Shown: positions 1 through 6,969 of the stretch, piece after piece
Layout of the letters: each line of letters begins with the position of its first letter
Numbering within the stretch: position 1 is the stretch's first letter
Origin: an uncultured Spirochaetaceae bacterium
Lineage (GTDB): Bacteria > Spirochaetota > Spirochaetia > Treponematales > Treponemataceae
Direction of reading: 5' to 3'
Length of the DNA stretch: 7,437 nt
Assembly: GCA_902773215.1 (NCBI GenBank)
Contig: CACYDQ010000291.1
Coordinates: 1 to 7,437 of the forward strand
Made by a program: the position numbers and the translations under genes
The notes under the pieces: generated by a model
Database searches by the model: none
The model's input: the letters and a program-made list of their open reading frames with translations, nothing else
Told to the model about the DNA's origin: nothing

Positions 1-223
1 CTCTAAATTCGCAGGCGAGAAAAAGGACATCTCCTTCGGCAGCCAGATACGCAGCTATGTCTTCCAGCCCTACACGATGGTCAAGGATCACCGCACAAAG
101 TACTCCGTCGGCAACATAGACGGGGTCATGGACGGCGACATAGACGGCTTCCTGGATTCATTCCTTGCCGCCAAGTGGAAGGGTACGGCAGTGGAATCCT
201 CCGACGACGGGGACGATATGTAA
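1..223 (+). CDS. prfB: Peptide chain release factor 2 (RF2), C-terminal fragment
   Basis: This is the 3' end of a gene that begins before the window; the reading frame starts at base 2, gives 73 residues, and ends at TAA 221-223. RF2 recognises UGA and UAA stop codons and triggers peptide release on the ribosome in the cytoplasm. What is visible matches the conserved RF2 C-terminus: an [21 protein letters not shown] block followed closely by [11 protein letters not shown] and FLDSFL. The serine-rich, acidic tail (ESSDDGDDM) after that is poorly conserved in the family. The catalytic GGQ loop and the stop-codon recognition motif lie upstream and cannot be seen, nor can the programmed frameshift site found near the start of many prfB genes. 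RF1 also shares part of this block, but the VMDGDID ending fits RF2 better. The stop codon overlaps the next start by one base. Confidence 0.93.
   Translation, partial: SKFAGEKKDISFGSQIRSYVFQPYTMVKDHRTKYSVGNIDGVMDGDIDGFLDSFLAAKWKGTAVESSDDGDDM
209..213 (+). promoter_or_regulatory. Ribosome binding site deciding the start at 223
   Basis: GGGGA lies inside the end of prfB, nine bases before ATG 223. This spacing supports starting the PEGA-domain protein at 223 (or the adjacent ATG 226) instead of the in-frame GTG at 175, which would put 16 charged residues in front of a clear signal sequence. Confidence 0.55.
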
Positions 224-1833
224 TGATGACGCGCCTCCTGAAGCTGTCAGCCCTCTTCCTCCTGCTATACTCCGCCGCGTGCGGGGCGGCTTTCTGCCAG
301 GTGGAGGAACGGCCCTCCTATGAAGAGGGGGGCGGGTGGCTTCTGAGCGCGGTTCCCTTTGAGCTTTCGGGAAAATCTTCCCAAGCAGTACGGAAGGCCG
401 CCGTTGACATTCCCACGCTTATCCTTGAGAAAGTCGCGGGCAACGCCTCCCACGTCCTTTCCCTTGCGGAGAACCTGGACAGACAGATTTTCCAGCTCCA
501 GACCGAACGACTCTCCCTCTGCCTTCAGCTTTCCCGCGAGCGCAAGGTCCGTGACGGGCTTGTCCTGAAGGAGAGCAACCAGAGAAAACGCAAGAAGCAG
601 ATTTCGGAGGCGGAGAAGAAGATAGCGGAGCTTGAGGAGTCCATACGCAGGAACCTCACGGAGACGGAAACCTTAAAGGCACGCTATGACGATGCCGGGG
701 ACGGGCCCTCCATCATTGAGGAGGTCACGGTACTGGACAAGAAGGACTTCTCCCTGCTGGAGCTCCCCGACGGCTCCGACGCGGGTCAGGCCGCCCTTGC
801 ACGGGGGCTGAGCGGGCTCATCAGCGGCAGCATCGAATCCTTCGGAGGCTTCATCTCGGTGACGGCAGAGCTCCATTGCTACCCTGGCGGGTGGAGCGCG
901 GGCAGCGTCACGGAGGTCGGAGAGCTGAACGAGCTTTCAGAGCTTGCGGACAATCTCCTTGTCGCCCTTATTCCCAAGATTGCCAACACGATGCCCGTAC
1001 AGATTCATTTTTCAGTCAGCCCCGAGGAGGCGCTTGCCTCCTGCCAGATTTTCATAGACGGGATACTCCAGAAAGAGGGCGCAGATACGGCGACGGTCTC
1101 ATACGGGGAGCACAAGGTCGAAGTCTGCGCGGAAGGTTATTTCACCAAGTCGGTTTCCTACCCCTTCACCGAATCCCAGCACTATTCAATGGTCGTCCCG
1201 ATGGAGAAAGTCCTGGACGGAACCTTTGACCTGACTTTCATCGGGGGCGGGAACGGCACGGCATACGCAAACGCGAGAGAGACAGGAAGTTTTCCCGGCG
1301 AACTGGGATTCCTCCCTTCAGGCAGACGGAACCTACCCGTCACGATAAACGGCAAGCCCATTCTAGGCCGCTTCATCGCCGCCGGTGATGGTGCGGAACT
1401 CGGAACGGAAGATCCGGGGATTGCCGCCGGAACTGACTACTATTATTACGTTGCCCCCGGCTTACAGGCAGACGGGAGCACGCTCGCCGTCAAGCTCAAG
1501 AAGCGGCCGGACGAGAAAGAGATAAACGACCGCCGCATCTGGAGCTACCGGGCGTATTCAGCCTTCATGCTCGCCCTGCCAGCGGCATTCCTCGCTTATG
1601 GCAACTACATGGAAGTCATGGACGGATTCAACAAGGGCGGGGAGCTTCAGGGCAATGTTGACAATGCGGCGGACTTCTCAAATGCGATGACCATAACGGC
1701 CGCCGTGGCGGGAGGCTTCTTCCTTTTCGAGCTTTTCCGCTATGTCCACAAAGTTTCCGGGCTTCTGCCGCAGGAGGCTTATATACCGAAGGAAAATGAG
1801 CTCATAAAGCTAGAGGATTTGAGGGAGCAGTAA
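223..1833 (+). CDS. Exported protein with coiled coil, PEGA-like domain and C-terminal membrane hairpin, unknown function
   Basis: Not recognised as a named gene; 536 residues from ATG 223. Residues 1-25 form a signal sequence (MTRLLK, then a hydrophobic LSALFLLLY run). Cys20 after S-A-A could be a relaxed spirochaete-type lipobox, but cleavage by signal peptidase I near residues 19-23 is also possible. Residues 82-156 are heptad-like and very charged, a probable coiled coil. A region at 185-252 has a pattern (ISVTAELHCY ... ELADNLLVALI) seen in some envelope lipoproteins, a weak resemblance only. Residues 257-328 look like a PEGA domain (CQIFIDG, then GEHKVEVCAEGYF), a beta-fold typical of surface or envelope proteins. 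A further beta-rich part (340-425) precedes two membrane segments at about 443-460 and 487-507, with a charged tail. Likely anchored in the inner membrane with the bulk outside the cytoplasm. Start overlaps the prfB stop; ftsY follows after 3 bp, so the three are probably cotranscribed. Confidence 0.85.
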   Translation: MMTRLLKLSALFLLLYSAACGAAFCQVEERPSYEEGGGWLLSAVPFELSGKSSQAVRKAAVDIPTLILEKVAGNASHVLSLAENLDRQIFQLQTERLSLCLQLSRERKVRDGLVLKESNQRKRKKQISEAEKKIAELEESIRRNLTETETLKARYDDAGDGPSIIEEVTVLDKKDFSLLELPDGSDAGQAALARGLSGLISGSIESFGGFISVTAELHCYPGGWSAGSVTEVGELNELSELADNLLVALIPKIANTMPVQIHFSVSPEEALASCQIFIDGILQKEGADTATVSYGEHKVEVCAEGYFTKSVSYPFTESQHYSMVVPMEKVLDGTFDLTFIGGGNGTAYANARETGSFPGELGFLPSGRRNLPVTINGKPILGRFIAAGDGAELGTEDPGIAAGTDYYYYVAPGLQADGSTLAVKLKKRPDEKEINDRRIWSYRAYSAFMLALPAAFLAYGNYMEVMDGFNKGGELQGNVDNAADFSNAMTITAAVAGGFFLFELFRYVHKVSGLLPQEAYIPKENELIKLEDLREQ

Positions 1834-1836
1834 GAT

Positions 1837-2706
1837 ATGGCAAAAATGTCTTTTGGAGAGCGTCTCAGAAAGCTGTTCGGAGGCAAGAAAGAGGACGAAG
1901 ACTTCTTTGACGATTTGACCGACCTCCTGATAGAGGCGGATGTCGGTGCAAAAAATGCAGTGGAAATCGTGGACTGGCTCCAGAAAAAGAGCCGGGAGGA
2001 CAAGCTTTCGGGGGAGGAAGCAATCGTCTCCTGCCTGAAGGAAAGTTTTCTCTCCAGCGTGAAGGCCGTCCCGCTCGCCCCCGAGGAGGGAAAAGTAAAC
2101 ATCTACATGCTGCTCGGGGTGAACGGGGTTGGAAAGACAACCTCGGCTGCAAAGCTTGCGAAGCTCTATTCGGACAGGGGTATCAAGGTCATTATGTCCG
2201 CATCCGACACCTTCCGCGCGGCCGCCGTGGATCAGATATCAATGCACGGAGACCGGCTCGGAATCCGCGTGGTGAAGCACCAGATGGGCAGCGACCCGGG
2301 GGCGGTCGTCTTTGACGCGGCGGACGCATGCCGGGCACAGGGGGGAGGACTTGTCCTCGCCGACACGGCGGGCCGCCTTCAGAACAAGGAGAACCTCGTC
2401 AATGAGCTCAAGAAGATAGACAAGATTGCCCGCGCCAAGGCGGACGAAGGCTGTTACAAGAAAATCCTCGTCATAGACGCGACGACCGGGCAGAATGCGG
2501 TCAGGCAGGCAGAGGTCTTCAATGAGGCTGTCGGCCTTGACGCGATAGTCCTCGCCAAATATGATTCCACGGCGAAGGGAGGATGCCTGGTCACGATAGG
2601 CCGGGAGCTTGGAATTCCCGTCGCATATCTCTGCACCGGCGAGAAATACCCCGACATAGAGCCGTTCAACGCGGACAAGTACGTCTCCGCCATGCTGGAG
2701 TCATAG
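1837..2706 (+). CDS. ftsY: Signal recognition particle receptor FtsY
   Basis: FtsY is the membrane-associated GTPase that receives SRP-bound ribosomes and hands them to the Sec translocon. The 289-residue product is just the NG core: an amphipathic N-terminal helix (FGERLRKLFGG, residues 6-16) that in this family binds acidic lipids, the helical N domain (about 20-80), and the GTPase G domain. GTPase motifs seen: P-loop GVNGVGKT at 94-101, DTFRAAA at 124-130, DTAGR at 176-180, and the closing CTGEKYPDIEPF at 266-277, which resembles the family's GTGEKxxDLxPF. The long acidic A domain of E. coli FtsY is absent, as in many other bacteria. Two small oddities: the base-specificity motif is AKYD (240-243) instead of the usual TKxD, and SASDTFR replaces AGDTFR. 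The SRP partner Ffh is longer with an M domain, so it is excluded. GAGGGAG at 1821-1827 is a good ribosome binding site. Confidence 0.97.
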   Translation: MAKMSFGERLRKLFGGKKEDEDFFDDLTDLLIEADVGAKNAVEIVDWLQKKSREDKLSGEEAIVSCLKESFLSSVKAVPLAPEEGKVNIYMLLGVNGVGKTTSAAKLAKLYSDRGIKVIMSASDTFRAAAVDQISMHGDRLGIRVVKHQMGSDPGAVVFDAADACRAQGGGLVLADTAGRLQNKENLVNELKKIDKIARAKADEGCYKKILVIDATTGQNAVRQAEVFNEAVGLDAIVLAKYDSTAKGGCLVTIGRELGIPVAYLCTGEKYPDIEPFNADKYVSAMLES

Positions 2707-2714
2707 GCCCTCCG

Positions 2715-3647
2715 ATGACCATAGAGGCCGCCGTCCTTTCCTTCTACCTCCTTTTTCCTGTCTGGTCCGAAGGACAGGAGCAGCTCGCTTCCTCCTGCGG
2801 CAGGAAGCTGTCGCCCCGGAACAAGGATCTGCTTGTAGCCGGAATAGAAAACATGCTCGAGCACCCGGAGGACGCGCACCATGACGCGGCTCTGGTTGCG
2901 GGCGAGGCGGCAACGATAGATACTTCTTCCATCCCCCGCCTGATGGAAAGGCTGGGCCTTTCATCCGGGGACGTTCCCTTCTATTCCGGGTACGGAAGCC
3001 TCCGCTCGCTTGAGTCCGGCATTGAGAGAGCCAGCTGGGGAACCGGGACGGAAGGATTTACCAGCGTCTACGCAAACGACAAGAACTTCGTCCAGACAGT
3101 CCGCGACGACAGAAGCCGCATAACGGAGAAGACAATCTGGCATAATGCCAAGGAATCCAAGAACATCAAGCTGCTGCGAAAAATGACATACCAGTATGCG
3201 GGCGACTCGCAAAACCCGTCGTTCATGGAGGACGAGAACCTGGAGGCCCAGACCGTCAGCCAGCTGCGTTACGATGCGGCGGGCAGGGTCGTGAGCGAGC
3301 AGACCTACGTGATCTGGGGCGGCAGGCGACACCCGGGCGGCAGCAAGAGCTACAGCTACGACTCACAGGGCAGGATCGCCTCCGAGACCACTTCTGCCGG
3401 AGCGGGCGGCGTTCCCGCGACGCGGACTCGCTACGCCTACACGGGGGCCTCCTCCAAGCCAAACATCTTTTATTATGAGGACGGAATGCTCAGGAGCAAG
3501 ACCGAGTACACGGCAGAGAACGACTGGGTTCAGACGACCTACTTCAGCTCCCATTACAGCATCGCCGCCACGTACAGGAACGGCGTAAAAGTGAGCGAGT
3601 CCGTTTACAACGACGGCAAGCTCCAGAGGACGCGGACCTATGAATAG
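2715..3647 (+). CDS. Putative exported protein with YD/RHS-like repeats, unknown function
   Basis: Not recognised as a named gene; 310 residues. The N-terminus has a hydrophobic stretch (residues 5-17, AAVLSFYLLFPVW) that could be a signal peptide, but it lacks the usual positive charges and carries Glu4, so export is uncertain. Residues 24-110 have no recognisable motif. The C-terminal half holds degenerate repeats of about 15-30 residues with a tyrosine-acidic-x-x-G-R core: YDAAGRV at 186-192, YDSQGRI at 215-221, then YYEDGMLRSKTEY (253-265), YRNGVKVSESVY (287-298) and YNDGKLQRTRTY (298-309). This resembles YD repeats of RHS-type and MORN-like envelope proteins, which form beta structures. 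No alternative ATG, GTG or TTG lies closely upstream in frame; the Shine-Dalgarno match (GGAG, 2697-2700) is 14 bases away, so translation may depend on coupling to ftsY, whose stop is 8 bp upstream. It overlaps the next permease gene by 8 bp. Confidence 0.8.
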   Translation: MTIEAAVLSFYLLFPVWSEGQEQLASSCGRKLSPRNKDLLVAGIENMLEHPEDAHHDAALVAGEAATIDTSSIPRLMERLGLSSGDVPFYSGYGSLRSLESGIERASWGTGTEGFTSVYANDKNFVQTVRDDRSRITEKTIWHNAKESKNIKLLRKMTYQYAGDSQNPSFMEDENLEAQTVSQLRYDAAGRVVSEQTYVIWGGRRHPGGSKSYSYDSQGRIASETTSAGAGGVPATRTRYAYTGASSKPNIFYYEDGMLRSKTEYTAENDWVQTTYFSSHYSIAATYRNGVKVSESVYNDGKLQRTRTYE

Positions 3648-4944
3648 GAGACTCACTTCTTTCAGATGGATTTACTGGGTCTCGCGCAGGTTCAACCGGG
3701 TGGACTTCCGGGGCAGGACGGCGGTCACATCCCGCCTCGCCACGCTCGGAATCGCATTCGGGGTCATGGCGCTCATTGCGGTCGTCAGCGTGATGAACGG
3801 TTTCCAGATGGAGTACATCGACGCAATCCTTGAGGTAAGTTCCTACCATATACAGGTGAGCGGACTGGACGAGGAGGGGGAATCCCGCTTCCTTGCGTGG
3901 TGCGGGGACAATCCTGCGGTCAGGTGTACCCTGCCCTTCTCCGAGACCCGGGGCCTTCTGGTGGAAAGCGACTGGGGGGGCGAGGAAGCGGCCGTTATCC
4001 GGGCCTTGCCTGCCGACGTGCTGGACAGGGACGGAGGTTTCCGCAAGCAGATGGAGATTGTCTCAGGCAGCTTTGACATTGAGTCGGGAGACACGATCGT
4101 GCTCGGCTCCGGGCTGGCACGCAGCCTGGGGGCACGGGTCGGCAGCGTCGTCAACGTGATGGCCTCGGGAGGCTCCTCGGATGCCCCCCTCTTCTCGCAG
4201 GACAGGATGTTCATCGTAACCGGGATTTTCAGGACGAACTATGCCGACATAAACAGCGCCTACTGCTTCATCAGTTTGGACTCAGCGGAACGGAGGCTCG
4301 GCACGGACACCGCATCCCGGGCCTATGCGGTCAAGCTCCATGACAGTAACAGGGACGAGCGGGTAACGGTACAAATACAGGCCGCATTCCCCGGCTGCAG
4401 GACGGAGGGCTGGAGGCATTACAACCGGGCTTTCTTCGGCGCGCTCCGCGTGGAGAAAAACATCCTCATGCTGATGGTCATACTGATTTTCATCGTCGTC
4501 GCGGTCAATATCTACAACTCGATGTGCCGCATGATATACGAGAGACGGCAGGACATAGCCGTCCTGTCTGCGCTGGGAGGCAGAAGGACTCAGGTCCAGG
4601 CGGTCTTTTCCGCGAAAGGCCTTGTAACGGGGCTTACAGGCGCGGTTCCCGGGCTGATTCTGGGCATCCTGCTTTCCAAGAACATGGACAAGGTCTTCCT
4701 TGCCCTCGCCAAGGTGCAGTTTGCGGCCCAGTATGCCTTCACCGCCCTTTTCCGCCCCGACGAGCTTGCGTATGTCAGGGAGAACATGATGTTCACCGTA
4801 TTCGCCTCGGTTCCCGCACGGATGCAAGCGGGCGAAATAACAGCGATTTTCCTTTTCGGCGTGATGTCGTCGTTCGTCTCCTCCCTGCTTGCGGGGCGGA
4901 AGACGACCAGTTTTAACGTTTCGGAGCTGCTTCGCGATGAGTGA
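3640..4944 (+). CDS. LolC/LolE-type lipoprotein-releasing ABC permease (first copy)
   Basis: One of two membrane subunits of an ABC machine that, in the Lol family, pulls mature lipoproteins out of the inner membrane for transfer to a periplasmic carrier. The 434 residues have the expected four membrane segments at about 32-54, 274-298, 324-346 and 398-419. A large outside domain (55-273, MacB-type core) includes FIVTGIFRTNYADINSAYCFI (191-211), a hallmark of the family. The FtsX-type part starts with ALRVEKNILMLMVILIF, and a cytoplasmic coupling segment ERRQDIAVLSALGGRR (301-316) would contact the ATPase. The C-terminus ...SELLRDE fits the family. AGAGGA at 3625-3630 is a good ribosome binding site, nine bases from ATG 3640; the gene overlaps both neighbours by 8 bp. 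Whether it is the LolC or LolE counterpart cannot be decided here, so no symbol is given. MacB is excluded because the ATPase is a separate gene. Confidence 0.9.
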   Translation: MNRRLTSFRWIYWVSRRFNRVDFRGRTAVTSRLATLGIAFGVMALIAVVSVMNGFQMEYIDAILEVSSYHIQVSGLDEEGESRFLAWCGDNPAVRCTLPFSETRGLLVESDWGGEEAAVIRALPADVLDRDGGFRKQMEIVSGSFDIESGDTIVLGSGLARSLGARVGSVVNVMASGGSSDAPLFSQDRMFIVTGIFRTNYADINSAYCFISLDSAERRLGTDTASRAYAVKLHDSNRDERVTVQIQAAFPGCRTEGWRHYNRAFFGALRVEKNILMLMVILIFIVVAVNIYNSMCRMIYERRQDIAVLSALGGRRTQVQAVFSAKGLVTGLTGAVPGLILGILLSKNMDKVFLALAKVQFAAQYAFTALFRPDELAYVRENMMFTVFASVPARMQAGEITAIFLFGVMSSFVSSLLAGRKTTSFNVSELLRDE

Positions 4945-5626
4945 TAGAGAGAACATAGTCAGGATAGAGGGGCTGGAGAAAAGCTTCGTCACAGGAGACA
5001 CGAGCCTTGCCATATTGAAAGGACTCGATTTGTCCGTGGACAAGGGGGACAAGTGCGTCATCGTCGGCAAGAGCGGATGCGGCAAGTCAACCCTGCTGAA
5101 CATCATCGGAGGCCTGCAGGATGCGACGGCAGGTTCCGTCCTTGTCGGTGGCAGCGATGTCGCGGCGATGAGCGAGGCAAAACGCACCGCCTACCGGCAG
5201 AAGTTCCTGGGCCTGGTCTTCCAGTTCCACTACCTGCTCAAGGATTTCACGGCATTGGAGAACATCTTCCTCCCCGCATACATGGCGGGAATCCCCAGAA
5301 AGGAGGCGATGGACAGGGCTGCCTCCCTGCTCGCCGACGTAGGGCTTTCGGACAGGGCAGAGCATTTTCCCTCCCAGCTGTCGGGCGGTGAGCGGCAGCG
5401 GGTCGCCGTAGCACGCAGCCTTGTCAACGAGCCGGAGCTTATCCTCGCGGACGAGCCGACCGGGAACCTGGACCCGGAGAACGCAGTCCTGATAGGAGAC
5501 CTGCTTTTTTCCATGGCGGATCAGCACCACAAAACACTCATCCTCGTGACGCATGACATGAACATAGCATCCAAAGGGAACAGACGCTATGCCATAGAGG
5601 GCGGAAAGGCAATGGAGATGGCCTGA
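4937..5626 (+). CDS. lolD: Lipoprotein-releasing system ATP-binding protein LolD
   Basis: The cytoplasmic ATPase that powers the LolC/LolE permease pair. The 229 residues are a complete nucleotide-binding domain with every expected motif: Walker [10 protein letters not shown] at 44-52, Q-loop glutamine at 96 in [11 protein letters not shown] signature LSGGE at 148-152 followed by [10 protein letters not shown], Walker B LILADEP at 168-174, D-loop NLDP at 177-180, and switch histidine 206 in [20 protein letters not shown] is especially typical of LolD. FtsE and MacB ATPase domains are close relatives, but the flanking LolC/E-type permeases point to Lol. The start at ATG 4937 ([10 protein letters not shown]) is supported by GGAG at 4923-4926, ten bases upstream; an earlier in-frame start at 4889 would add 16 residues encoded inside the permease gene and is less likely. 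The gene overlaps the first permease by 8 bp and the second by one base (TGATG), suggesting coupled translation and matched subunit amounts. Confidence 0.94.
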   Translation: MSDRENIVRIEGLEKSFVTGDTSLAILKGLDLSVDKGDKCVIVGKSGCGKSTLLNIIGGLQDATAGSVLVGGSDVAAMSEAKRTAYRQKFLGLVFQFHYLLKDFTALENIFLPAYMAGIPRKEAMDRAASLLADVGLSDRAEHFPSQLSGGERQRVAVARSLVNEPELILADEPTGNLDPENAVLIGDLLFSMADQHHKTLILVTHDMNIASKGNRRYAIEGGKAMEMA

Positions 5627-6969
5627 TGACGCTTGGCTCCAGCTTCCTCTATGCGGGACGAATCGTTTTCTCAAAAAACAGGACAAACGGGCGCAAGAGC
5701 CTTTTTGCCTCAATGCTGTGCATCGGCATAAGCCTTGTACCCCTGCTCGCCGTCATGGGCATAAGCGACGGCATGATAGACGGCATCACCGGACGGATGA
5801 TAGGCCTTTCCACGCAGGATGTCGCCGTCTTCTTCCCGTATGGGAGCGAGGAGACCCGTTCCCTCGGTGCTTTCCAGAAGGCGGCCAGCCGAGCGGCGGA
5901 ACTGCCCCACGTTATCGGTGTCTATCCAGAAGTACAGGGAACGGCATTGGCGACATCCCTTGCCGCCGGCGGGAGCCGCCGGTGCGGGGCGAGCGTCCGC
6001 GCGATGCCGGATGACATTTTCAGCTCCAACGAGGCGTTCGCATCCCTCTTTACGCTGTCATCCGGCGAGGTCTCCTTCCCGGACGGCAAATCCGCCATCC
6101 TGTGCGAGAAAATCGCGTCGGATCTGGGCGTACAGGTCGGCGACCGCATCTCCTTGGTATGTGCCCGGCTTACGGACTCGGGAATGCTTGTTCCCAAGAC
6201 CGCCGTGTTCACTGTTTCCGGCATAGTCTCCTCGGGCTACCAGGAGCTGGATGCCCTCTGGGTCTTCATCCCCCTTGGAACAGGCTTCAGCTTCCTGCCA
6301 CAGAATGCCGCCCAGTATGCCATAAAGCTCAAGACCGACGGAACCTTCACGAGCACCGTCCAGCAGGTCAAGGCGGAGTCGGTCCGGACATTCCCTGTCA
6401 GCACGGCCTGGACATGGAGCGAGATGAACGCCAGCCAGTATGAGAATTTCTCGTCGACACGGATTCTCCTCCTTCTGATAATGATTCTGATTGTGCTCGT
6501 CGCGAGCGTGAACATCAGTTCCGCCCTCGTCATGGTGACGATGGAGCGGCTCAAGGAGATTGCCATCCTGAAGAGCGTCGGCGCGTCCTCCCGGGGCATA
6601 CGCCTCTCCTTCCTCATCGTAGGCGGTATCTGCGCGGCAGGAGGCCTTGCTATCGGACTGCCACTGGGAATCCTGGCAGCCGTCAACATAAATCCCCTGC
6701 TCTCCCTGCTTGAGCGGCTGACGAATTTCTGTGGCTCGGCCCTGTATACCATCTCCCACATCGGTCACGGAGGGGCTGCGGGAGACTCCTACATCAGGCT
6801 CAGGCTTCTGGATCCGGCATATTATCTTCAGGACATACGCGTCAGCATAAGTGCGGCACAGGTCGCCGGGGTCTCCCTTATGACCCTCGTCCTCTCGCTT
6901 CTCGCGTCCATTGTCCCCGCCACGAAAGCGGGCCGGGAAAACCCTCTTGACACTTTGCGTAAAGTGTAA
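5626..6969 (+). CDS. LolC/LolE-type lipoprotein-releasing ABC permease (second copy)
   Basis: The second membrane subunit, expected to pair with the first permease and LolD. The 447 residues have membrane segments at about 25-47, 278-304, 327-352 and 411-431. The outside domain (48-277) contains TVSGIVSSGYQELDALWVFIPL (196-217), equivalent to the GIF block of the first copy. The coupling segment MERLKEIAILKSVGASSRG (306-324) fits the FtsX/LolC consensus better than the first copy does. The second outside loop (353-410) ends DPAYYLQDIRVSIS, a familiar LolC/E pattern, and the protein ends PATKAGRENPLDTLRKV. The two permeases are clearly diverged, so a heterodimer as in E. coli LolCDE is likelier than a LolF-type homodimer. 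GGAG at 5614-5617 lies eight bases before ATG 5626. Which of LolC or LolE it corresponds to is not decidable from the sequence. The last codons overlap an inverted repeat that probably belongs to the next gene's control region. Confidence 0.9.
   Translation: MTLGSSFLYAGRIVFSKNRTNGRKSLFASMLCIGISLVPLLAVMGISDGMIDGITGRMIGLSTQDVAVFFPYGSEETRSLGAFQKAASRAAELPHVIGVYPEVQGTALATSLAAGGSRRCGASVRAMPDDIFSSNEAFASLFTLSSGEVSFPDGKSAILCEKIASDLGVQVGDRISLVCARLTDSGMLVPKTAVFTVSGIVSSGYQELDALWVFIPLGTGFSFLPQNAAQYAIKLKTDGTFTSTVQQVKAESVRTFPVSTAWTWSEMNASQYENFSSTRILLLLIMILIVLVASVNISSALVMVTMERLKEIAILKSVGASSRGIRLSFLIVGGICAAGGLAIGLPLGILAAVNINPLLSLLERLTNFCGSALYTISHIGHGGAAGDSYIRLRLLDPAYYLQDIRVSISAAQVAGVSLMTLVLSLLASIVPATKAGRENPLDTLRKV
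6950..6967 (+). repeat. Perfect 7+7 bp inverted repeat, candidate operator
   Basis: ACACTTT (6950-6956) and AAAGTGT (6961-6967) are exact reverse complements separated by GCGT. The site covers the last codons of the second Lol permease and the -35 area of the putative mcsA promoter. It is not followed by a T-run on either strand, so it does not look like an intrinsic terminator. A repressor or activator site is the favoured reading, but chance within coding sequence cannot be ruled out. Confidence 0.5.

Noticed and set aside
175..222. GTG start at 175 for the PEGA-domain protein
   Set aside because: It would add 16 charged residues in front of a good signal sequence and overlap conserved prfB coding; ATG 223 has a ribosome binding site and overlaps the prfB stop neatly.
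2583..2714. Longer version of the YD-like protein starting inside ftsY
   Set aside because: The added 44 residues are an Arg/His-rich out-of-frame reading of ftsY, with the hydrophobic N-terminus only beginning at 2715.
4282..5187. 301-residue open frame on the minus strand
   Set aside because: It spans the permease/lolD junction antisense to two clearly conserved genes; its composition is that of a GC-rich shadow frame with no recognisable motif.
3640..5626. MacAB-type efflux or FtsEX system
   Set aside because: The ATPase is not fused to a permease, there are two different permeases, no MacA-like adaptor gene is present, and the motifs fit LolCDE better.
5962..5982. Direct repeat GCCGCCGG twice, 13 bases apart
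   Set aside because: Lies within coding sequence for an Ala/Gly/Arg stretch and is explained by GC-rich codons.
6058..6768. 236-residue open frame on the minus strand opposite the second permease
   Set aside because: Composition is a shadow of the sense gene, no family motif, no ribosome binding site noticed.
6946..6962. CtsR operator or CIRCE element upstream of mcsA
   Set aside because: Only partial matches to the CtsR heptad with wrong spacing, and no TTAGCACTC-N9-GAGTGCTAA sequence.
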